NCBI RefSeq assembly: GCF_037893015.1
Contig: NC_133666.1
Span: 660,505,482 to 660,569,481 of the forward strand
Direction: 5' to 3'
DNA length: 64,000 nt
Origin: Macrotis lagotis
Lineage: Eukaryota; Chordata; Mammalia; Peramelemorphia; Peramelidae
Shown here: in pieces, positions 40,701 through 51,400 of the stretch
Layout of the letters: each line of letters opens with the position of its first letter
Numbering within the stretch: the stretch's first letter is position 1
The notes under the pieces: model-generated
Seen by the model: the letters and a program-made list of their open reading frames with translations, nothing else
Databases searched by the model: none
What the model was told of the DNA's origin: nothing
Program-made: the position numbers and the translations under genes

Positions 40701-42420
40701 GATGTAGAGCATTATTTCACATGACTTTAAACAACTTGGGTTACTTCTCCTGTTCATACGCTTTGATTATTTATCAATTGGGGGATGGCTCTTATTTTTA
40801 TAAATTTATAAATTATAAGTTCTCCATTTTTTGAAAAATAAAACCTTATTAGAAAAATTTACTATTGAATAATTTTTCAGTTTATGATAATTGTGTATTC
40901 CTTCCATTTTCTTTTCCCTGTTTATCTTACTTTCTCTTTTCACCCTGTTTATCCACAAAAATGTTTTGTTTCTTTTACTTCCCTCAATCTTCCCTTCTCC
41001 TCCCCCCGTCTCCTTCCCTTCCCTTATTTTATCCTCTTCCCCTCTACTTTCCTGTAAGATAAGGTAGATTTCTGTACCCAACTGAGTGAGCTGTTATTCT
41101 CTCTTTGAGTCAATTCTGATGAAAATAAGGTTCGAGGGCTCCTGTCTATCTCCCTAATCTTTCCCTCTACTATAAAAACTTTTTTGTGCCTCTTTTATGT
41201 GAGATAATTTCTCCCTTTTCTACCATTTCCCTTTTCCCATTTCCTAGTGCATTCTTCTTTCTCACCCATTAATTTTAATTTTTTTTTAGATATGATTCCA
41301 TCACTTTCAACTCATACCCATCGCCTCTGTTTAGGTATACTCCTTCAAATTTCCTTAATGAGGAGAAAGTTCTTAGGAGTAACAATTATCTTCTCATGAA
41401 GGAATGTAAACATTTTAATTTTATTGAATACCTTTCTATTTCCTTTTCCTGTGTATCCTTTTATGTTTCTTTTGAGCCTTATATTTGAAAGTCATATTTT
41501 CTATTCAGCTCTGATCTTTTTTTATCAGGAATGCCTTGAAAGTCCCTATTTCACTGAGGAGATACGTTTTCCTCCTTGAAGGATTGCAGTCAGTTTTGAT
41601 GGGTAGAGTAAATGGTTTTTGGTTGTAGTCCTCCTAGCTCCTCTGGCCTTCTGGACCATCACATTCCAACCCCTCTAATCCTATAATGTAGAATTAGTTG
41701 CTAAATATTGTGTTACTTTGACTGACTCTGTGATATTTGCATTGTTTCTTTCTGGCTTCTTGTAATGTTTTTCTCCTTGCCTTGAAAGCTCTGGAATTTG
41801 GCTGTAACATTCCTGGTAGTTGTCATTTTGCTATCTCTTTCAGGTAATAACCACTAGATTCTTTCAATTTCTGTTTTAACCTCTGATTCTAGAGTATTAG
41901 AGCAGTTTTTCTTGATAATTTCTTGAAAGATGACGTCTAGGCTCTTTTTTGATCATGTTTTTAGATAGTATTTATTTCCCAGATAAGTTGTTTTTCCAAA
42001 TTTTCTTCTATTTTTTCATTCTTTTGACTTGATTTTATTGTTTCTTCATATCATATCAAGCTTTCACTTGCCCAATTATAATTTTTTTTTTGCAAGGCAA
42101 TGGGGTTAAGTGACTTGTCCAAGTCTACAGTTAAGTAAGTATCAAGTGTCTGAGGCCACTGAACTCAGGTCCTCCTGACCCCAGGGCCAGTGTTCTATCT
42201 ACTGCACTACCTAGCTGTCCCCCAATTATAACTTTTTAGAATTATAGGGAGCTTTTGCAATAACTTTCCCATTTGTACAGTTCTGTTTTTTAAGGAATTC
42301 TTTGTGAATTTTTTAAACTCTGTTTTTCCATTTGGCCAATTCTGCCTTTTTAGGATATTCTCTTCATTAGATTTTTGTGCCCCCCTTTTCATCATTTGAC
42401 CTATTCTGTTATTTTCTTTG

Positions 42421-42461
<41 letters not shown>

Positions 42462-45400
42462 GCTTCCTTTATCAAGCTAGTGACTTTTTTCATTATTTTC
42501 TAGCATTACTGACATTTCTGTTCCCAATTTTTTCTCTTTCTCTTTTATTTGGTTTTTAAATCCTTTTTGAATTCTTCTATGAATTCTTTTTGGGCCTGAG
42601 ACCTTTCACATTTTTTCTTAATGCTTTGGATTTAGCTGTTTTGATTTTGTTGTTTATATCTGAGTTTGTGTCTTGATCTTTCCTGTCCCCAGAGTAGCTT
42701 CTTGTGATCAGATTCTTCTTTGGTTCTTTGTTCATTTTTTTTTTTAGATTTTTTCAAGGCAATGGGGTTAAATGGCTTGCCCAAGGCCACCCAGCTAGGT
42801 AATTATTAAGTGTCTGAGGTCGTATTTGAACTCAGGTACTCCTGACTCCAGGGCTGGTGCTCTATTCAGTGCGCCACCTAGCTGCCCTTTTTGTTCATTT
42901 TTGTAGTCTGATTTTAACTTTATGTTAAAGTTGGACTCTGTTTGAAAGGTGGAAGGGGGACTGACAACTTCAAGGCTTTTTACACAACTGCTTTCAGAGC
43001 TAGTTCTGAAGGTCTGCAGGTTTTTAATTCTTTCAAGGGGGGTAGTGTTTCCTCCTCTGCTGTCCTGGGCTGTGGTCTTTGAGTGAGCACAAGCACTATT
43101 TTCATTCTGGAACTTTGATTAGGGACTCACTTCCCTGTGGCCACAATCTGTAGCGTGCTCATGCTTTCCCTTGCCCTGGAACTCTGACCCAACCAGGACT
43201 GCAACCAAATCTGTGTATGGGCGATCTCTCAACAGCTGCCGCTGTGATTCAGTTGTCCCCAAGGTCCTCTGCCACGTGGATGGCTGACCTGTGTTCTATG
43301 CTCACCTGTGTGAGACAGACTTTTCCTGTTGTAGGCTGACCCCACCCCCTTGCCTTTTGTGAGTTTTGCCACTTCAGAATTTGTTTTGAGATGTTGTTAT
43401 TTTAATTGTTTGAAGGGGAATTTGGGAGAGCCCAGGTGAGTCCCTGTCTTTTCTCCCAGCACCTTGGTTCTATCACTCCAGTGACTTTTTTTTTTGAGAA
43501 AAAAGATAAATCTTTACTGGGCATTTTAAATTATTCATTTTTTTTTGCAAGGCAATGGGGTTAAGTGGCTTGCCCAAGGCCACACAGCTAGGTAATTATT
43601 AAGTGTCTGAGGCAGGATTTGAACCCAGGTACTCCTGACTTCAGGGCCAGTGCTCTATCCACTGTACCACCTAGCCACCCCTTTACTGGGCATTTTAAAA
43701 ACTTTCAGCATGATGTGACTTATTTTTGTGGTGCATATTACTCAACTTTGGTAGCCATGGTTTTTGAGGTATTTGATGTCTCTGTGTGAAGTTAAAACAG
43801 AAATTATTTTGTGACAATGGAAAAACGATGGGGAAAAAGTCTCTTTCTACCCTAGTAGTCAATTTAATCAAGAATATCCCTTAATTGATTATTTTCAATT
43901 TCTCTTTAGCAATTTGTCAATTTAGTTTTATTTGTTGGAAATTAGAAAGCAATGGATTCCATGCAAGAAAACAATGCAATTTGAGGTCAACATTCAATAA
44001 CTAATTTGAAAAAAACAAAATGAAAACTGTTCTGTTTTTTTTTCTCAGCTATTGAACAAAGTTTTGATCAAGATGAGAATGCCAACCGAACATCAGTGGA
44101 TCTCCGGATACGAAAAACACAGGTTTGATTATCAACTTCATTTGGCTAAGATAAAAACTCAGAGATCATTCCTCTCTGATGGCATGTTTATCTTCACACA
44201 ATCTGTTTTCAAAGTAGGGGCTGTAATATGCACAAAATAATTATATCATACAGTTTTAAGAAGAAAGGGCAGATAAATGGCTCAGGGGAGAGAGTGCTGG
44301 GGCCAGGAGTCAGAAAGACCTGAGTTCAAATCTGGCCTCAAACACTTCCTAGTTGGGTGACCCTGGGCAAACCTTGTTTGCCTCAGTTTCCTCATTTGTA
44401 AAATGTTCCATAGAAGGAAATGGCAAACCTTTCCAATATCTCTGCCAAGAAAACCCCAAATGGGGTGAGAAGTATCTATTGCTCACGAGGTGCCTAGAAG
44501 GAAAGGGAGTATAAATAAATACACTTAAAATATGTATTTCTCTATTTGGAGTAATAGTATTATAGGTTGACTTGCTGAAATTTGTTTTCTTAGTGGGGAA
44601 GGAAAAAAGTAACATTTTGATCAATTTTGTCCCTGTTATAGCATTCTGTACTGTCTCGAAAATTTGTGGAAGTGATGACAGAGTATAATGAAACACAGAC
44701 TTTGTTTCGGGAGCGAAGCAAAGGACGGATACAGCGTCAATTAGAAATAAGTGAGTAAATAATGTTTTCTTGTCTGAAATCTCATCAACTGTGTGACCAT
44801 GAAGATGTGTCTTAGCAACCTCTGTGAACTTTGGGTGTCTTATCTGTAAAACTGGAATGGTAATACTTGCACTACCTTCCCCACAAGGTTGTTGTGAGAA
44901 AAGTGCTTTATAAGTGTGAGTCATTATTGTTGTTCTGTGAGAAGTACATCATTTTTGAAGTGCAACACTCTAAATGAAGTGTTTTAAATTATGTTAATAT
45001 CTCCTTAGCTGGAAAAACTACCACTGATGAGGAACTAGAAGAAATGTTGGAAAGTGGGAATCCTTCTATTTTCACTTCAGATGTAAGCATACAAATGTCA
45101 CTAGGACTGGATATGCATTTTATTTTTAAAAAAATACTGCAAACCAACCATATGTTCATTAGCATTTCTTTCTTGTTTCTCCATTCCAAAGATTATATCA
45201 GATTCGCAAATTACTAGGCAAGCTCTTAATGAAATTGAGTCACGTCACAAAGATATTATAAAATTGGAGTCGAGTATACGAGAGCTACACGAAATGTTTA
45301 TGGATATGGCTATGTTTGTTGAGACTCAGGTAACTAAATTGATTTGAATTAATTTCTTTAAAAAGAAATCTTCCTCTAATGTTTGTGATCTGATGTTTAG

Positions 45401-48400
45401 TTGAATAATAACTTCTAGTATGCTTGTATTTTCTGTTCTGTTAGAATAAGAGGAGGCTCCCCCTTTCTGAAACCCATTGGTCTGGCAGAGGTTGTCTGCT
45501 TGCCCAGTGGACTTGGGGGGGGCTTCCAACATGGAGATTTTGTAAATAGTATTTCAGTTTTTCTAAATGATTTATTAAAATATAAAGTGTAAAGTTGATG
45601 TAGACCCCAGAGATCAGATTGTTGTGTGACCCTGAAGAGATTCTGCTCTTGATTTTTGTGCACCTTTGGATGATCTTGATTTAGTTCCTAATAGATCCAC
45701 TGAGTCCATTAAAGATGAATACTCCTCCCCCAGTATAAAAACAGACTATTCCCCAATAAATGGGTTTTTACTGAAATCTATTTCCAGTCCGTGCTTTTCC
45801 TTTTGGCAAACATTTGAGTGAATTATTATTCTTTCTTGTGCTCCTGCCAGAAGAGTTCTTTAGGATTAAATGTTCACAGTGAGACATTCATAACCATTAT
45901 CCTTGGCTGAGAAGGTTCTCATCTGAACTTTACTTAAATCAATGCTTTTAGGTCCTTCTGTGGCACTGGTAATTTGTGAAGGGTAATTTGTGACAAGGGT
46001 TCACTTCACACAAACTTTAGTGACCGTTTCAATATGACATTTTTTGACATCATAAAGTTGATTGAGGGAAATTGGCATGTGCTAGCAGTGTTTTTGCTAA
46101 AAGAAGTTAACAATTACTATATATGTGGGGGAGGGAATATTTCATTCCCCCCCCATTAATGATACCAAAAAATGGATAGATTGGCAGACAGTACTTCATA
46201 TTTCCCAATTCCTGAATTATTCCAAAGGAAGCAAATTAGCTAGGTAAGAATTATTAGAACAGACTTGTAGTTATTAAGTTATTCTTTTATCATACAGATT
46301 CTACAGAAAGAAAGTAATTCTTTCCTTGGGCTTCATTAGAAAACTTTAGCACTTTACAAATTTGTCTTGCCATTTACATTTAGAATTCATTAGTATAATT
46401 TCTCCTATGTGGACACCTTTGGGGTTAGTTATTGTATTGATCTAATTTAGTTCAGATTGTGTTGGGAAATTTAAATCTGTCTATGAATGAATGAGTTACT
46501 TGTGCATCATTCTTCAATGCTTTGCTATTCACTGCTGCAGATTATGTCTGCGAATGGACAGAAACCAGGTAATGCATTTTCTCCCCTTAACATTTCACCG
46601 CATTTCCTTGTTTAAAAATTTGTTCATTAATTCAGCCAATTTAGTGTCAATGTGTAAGTTATGTTACATTTTAAAATATAATGAAAAATTACACCCATTT
46701 TTAAAAAAGTCATTCTCTGTCTATATGTATGTTTTTAGAGTATTTTTGTGCATGTAGTAAAATATTTAACCCAAAGCTAGCTTTGTTTCCATCATTATGC
46801 TCATCCTTAAATATTTTTAGTATTTCCATGTTTAGAAAAACTCATATACCTTTAATTATCAAATTTGAAATCTTATCTATTTTATCTTTAATTTTAAAAA
46901 TTGAAATTGAATTTTAAACCATTTTTTTTGAACATGAGTAGAATAGATTTTGCCTTCTTCCTTCCTTAGTGAATAAAAACTTCAAGACATCCCTTTCACA
47001 AGGTACATTCTAATCTCAAAATCATTATTGATATGATGTAGCTGCTCTTGGGTATGCATCTGGAAATTCATTTCTTTTAAAATTAAAATTTTTATTTTTA
47101 GGGTGAAATGATCAACAACATAGAAAAGAATGTAATGAATGCTTCAGACTACGTAGAGCATGCTAAAGAAGAAACTAAAAAAGCTGTTAAATACCAGAGC
47201 AAAGCCAGAAGGGTAAGCTTATGTTTTGGAACTGCTAAAGATGAAAATTTCATAATATCCTATGGATTGGTCTATGCTAACAGTACACTAATGCCATTTT
47301 GCTAGGTTTATTGAAGAAATAAAACTGGGTGCCCATTCTACTCTACACTAAAATATAATGCATTTCTTAGGTATACTGACACTAATCTTATTAAGAAGCA
47401 TAGAAGTTTATTAGGTAAATTCTGCTGAATGTACGGGGTCCAAAATAAGTGCAAACCCTTGACAAATAAGCATAAGTAACATTTCCCTTCTCACATGCTA
47501 GACTGAAGCAGATTTTTATTTTAAAGTAGAAAAAGTTTTCTGTAGTTTTGTCAGTCTTTGTAAGAACTGATGGAGAATAATACAGTATCAGGTCAGAATA
47601 AAATGTTTTCTTTAAAATATTTTCTCATTAATTTTTTTGATATATTAGTTTATTAAGTTCTTTAATTGGATTGCCATTCCTTTGATTTTTGGATTATTTG
47701 ACCTGCATAAACTTAGGCAGTTAAGCATAGATTCTTCCTAAGAAATATGTGCATTGTTGGAAATTAGTTTATTATTAACAAGAATTAAGGGGCCCTTCAG
47801 AATTTTTTTTTCTTAAAAAATCAATCTGACAAATGTACCACTAGCCTAAAGTATTTTTCTTTACTGTCATTGAATTTATACTTGGATGCCCATTTTGTAG
47901 CATTGTCTCTGTGTAACAGAGGGATGCAGTAGCACTGACAAGCTTAAGGTATGTAACAGTAATACAAAAATGACATTTGACTGTGGAATATGTGATTATA
48001 TTTATATTGGAATGTAAATGTATTTGGGAAACACATTTCAAAGAAATTATTGGCACTAAATTGTGAAAAGCCAACTGAGGAGCTGGAAAGCCACCTACTC
48101 ATGTTTTCCATCCTATTCCCCTGTTTAATCCCTTGCTCCCAAGGGATACTGGAGCTAGATTAAAACATCAGAGCACCTTAGGAGGACACGGTCAGACTGT
48201 TGTCCAGCAGACTACACCCAGTTGTTTCTTTAGATCCCTTTGTTGGGTCCGTGGTAGTTATCAGCATGAGAAGAGGCAGAAATAATGATATTGTCCTCAA
48301 CAGGTACTTAGTAGATATGTCTATAGTACTAGAAAGAAGTTAAAAGTAAGAAATACTTATAATAAATAATTGAATTTTTTTATTGATTTTTTTTTTAAAG

Positions 48401-51400
48401 AAAAATCCAAGCCCTTTAGCTTTTCCCTGATTCATCTTCTCCCTGAATCTGACAGTTTTTTAATGAAGTGTGGGGTTAATAGCAGGGAGACAGCCATCAG
48501 TTGTCTGGCATGCGCTTGGTAGAGCTCTGACTGCATTGTCATTGTATTAATTGGTTGGGTAAACACAGTCTTATTAAGTCATCAGTATCCCTAATCCCCA
48601 CAAGTGTAAAGGAGCCTGTTCTTGTGCTGATCCATGACTGCCAAGACCTGCTGGTGACAGTCGGGAACCCTGGCAGCTTGTCCTTTAGCCTCTTAGCCTC
48701 CCTGTTGTCCTGTTCTGGAGCCTGGGGGTTGCATTCCCAGCATCACGTTGATTGCATTATTATGTGAAACATTGCTGCTGAAGCTACAGTGGAGTTTGGT
48801 GTGGCCCATGCTGCGCCAGACCACGTTAGCAGTGTCATTGGCTCACCAGGGAGACATGGTAGATAGCGCTGAAGCATTTGGTCATCCTGCACAGATGTGT
48901 TCTGTAATTTTAGGTTGTTGGAGACAGATTAGAAGGGCTAAGTACAGCATGGAGATCACTCGTTCCTACAAGTCGGCCAGTGGCGTTCGGTCAGTGTGGG
49001 TGCTCCCTCGCTGATGTCCTGCATCTACACCAGGGAGGGAGATCTCAGGATCTTCTGAATCTGGGAGGGCAGGTGAAGCCAAACTGTGCAGCTGTGGGCT
49101 TCCTTCCTTTTTTGTTGAGGTCTGATGGTTTTTGTGGCTAGGGCATCTTTGTAATAGGCAAGTGTTATGGATTTTGTGGATGCTTTACTGCATGCCAGAC
49201 AAGTCATCAGCACATCAGTTATTGATACATTTCCTTGTTAGCAGCATAACACAACATATGTGCTTTTTGAGAATCACTGCCCCTTGCACCTTAGTGGATA
49301 TTCTCAAACTGAAGATTTCATTCTTGAACCGTGGCCTTTCTGGTGAAGAGCCTTGGCAAGCTTCACCTGTCTGCTCTTGGGATCAGGAGGACAGTGCTGG
49401 CTCTGGGTCTGTGCTCAAAGCCCTCCCTGCCCGGGCTCACCCCATCTACCAAACATCCACTTTACTCCCATAGCCTTTAAGAGCCCCTGTCAAGCTCCCA
49501 GGAACTAGTGAATGTAGAGTCTGGATCTCAGGATGATAAGGTTAGCAAAACAAAATAAAAGCTAGCAAGTTCACTCATGATAATGGTTAGAACTAATGTA
49601 TTCATAATTGTAGGGCCTAATAGTCTCCCTGTAGCAAAATAATGATAACTTTTTATGAATTGAGGATTAGGTCAAATAGGGAAAGAGAATCATTACCCAG
49701 AATTTGAATTGACTTATGTTAGGTCACAGGGTTGTCTTAAAGTGCAGAAGGGGTCTTAATCCTGAGGCTGAAAATTAATTATGATATAATCAGGTTACTT
49801 TTCTTTGACAGAAAAAGTGGATAATTGTTGCTGTCTCACTGGTGCTGGCTGCCCTACTTGCCCTAATTATTGGTTTATCAGTTGGCAAATGATGATGTGT
49901 GGATAACTGCAGCATGCTTGCCTCTCTGCCATTGTGGCAGTAAGTAACTAATTAACTAACTTTGTTTTTATTTCTTTTTAACATTCGTAATTTGCCCCCA
50001 TAGTGATGATCCCATTTTTGTTCTCCTTTATAAGCTTGCCTGTTTGCTGCTCCCTTATCTCTTCCTTTTTAGTAATGCATGCCAATGCTATCCCTAAGAG
50101 TACTTATGTCTATCCTTCTGAAATCTGTATTCTCAGAGTAGTGAATCTGGTCTCAGTGATTCACTTTCTAATAAAAGTAATTTTATTACATGGGATTTTA
50201 TTATTTTTTTTAAAGGGGGGAGGGGGCTTTTCAGGAATTTCCCCCCAGAATCATCTGTTTTCATATAATAATAAAAATAACATTTTTACTGAGAACTATA
50301 TTTAGGTCCTTTTAAATTTAGAATGCTTTTGATCTTTTTTTTCACATGAATATGTTTCATTGTTTTTTGATGTTCAGAGGTTTCAGTCTTGTTCAACTCT
50401 TAGTGAAACCTTTTAGGGTTTTCTGGCAAAGATCCTAGAGTGGTTTGCCAGTTTCTTCTTCAAAGGCATTCTACAGATGAGGAAATTGAGGCAAACAAGG
50501 TTAAGTGACTCGCTCAGGATCATCCAGCTAATAAATTGCTGAGATTTGAACTCAGGACAGTGAAACCTGACTCCAGGCCTGGCACTCTATCCATTGCATC
50601 AGTTAACTGCTCTGTTTCCTTACTTTAAAAAAAAAAAACTGTTAATATTTTAAAAAATTTAGAAAAATGGAAAATTTTATTTCAAAGGATAAATGGAGAT
50701 ACTGTATGTTAGATATTATAATAATACTATTTCAATATTTAAACTCTTATAGAAGACAACAGTTGCAAACCAATTTCTAATAGTATTTTACGCATTTTAT
50801 AACTAAAGAGAAGTCTTATCTCCTTTCATTTTAGGGCATTTTTTCTATGCTCATAGCTATGCTCATAATTAGAATAGGCTTTCATGTGAGAAGCAAAATA
50901 AATGATCTTACTCAGAGGGTTTGCCTCTAATGGGTAATTTTCCTTCCTTAAGATGTAGCCTTAGTCATATATTCTAGGGACAAAACTCTACTCATTGTTT
51001 CAGCAACTGGCTGATGCAACGCTGTCAGCAGTTTCTGTTTCTAGCTCTGTTGGAATTTTTAAGAATCCTTTTAGCACAATTATTGTCCAGAATTTTCTGA
51101 CATTTCAGTAGTAGAGTCACAGGACATTGTAGCTCCATCACTCTTTCAGAGGAGCGCTTCCCGCTGTCGGTGGCCCCGTCTTCCTCTAGAGCTCTTGATG
51201 TGTGCCAAGGATGGCATGGGGCTGGAGGGGAGAAAAAAGAAAAAGAACATTTGATTTCTATTCCCAGTCAACCGATAGTCTGGAGAGGGAGGCAAAGCCC
51301 GAGGATGCCCAGCAGTGGATCACTTAGAGTAGTCCACCCAGCAGTCATCCAGAGGGGAATGTTCTTATTCCCTCAGTTCCCAGGGGAAGGAGACAGTATG

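Larger units (their letters stand above)
39715..43490 (-). mobile_element. L1 LINE with both ends but most of ORF2 missing
   Basis: Reverse order: 3' UTR (39715-40080), ORF2 C-terminal part (about 40300-40870; coding strand shows [12 protein letters not shown] and [10 protein letters not shown]), then already at about 40880 the sequence joins the region next to ORF1. ORF1 RNA-binding and coiled-coil parts follow (about 41300-42700), with a 5' UTR-like GC-richer end up to about 43490. A whole L1 of this type should be about 6 kb or more; roughly 3 kb of ORF2 is absent. SINEs at 39762, 42082 and 42740 are inserted in it. Many stops; not active. Confidence 0.75.

Noticed and set aside
44349-44924. 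191-codon minus-strand frame
   Set aside because: It is antisense to STX2 exon 6 and to parts of a MAR1-like SINE and a MIR, with no family similarity that I recognise. A shadow of the exon and repeats.
48555-49473. Open frames of 62-113 codons in intron 9 as a host gene
   Set aside because: They overlap one another on both strands, have no consistent splice sites and no recognised domain. Kept only as an unassigned segment.
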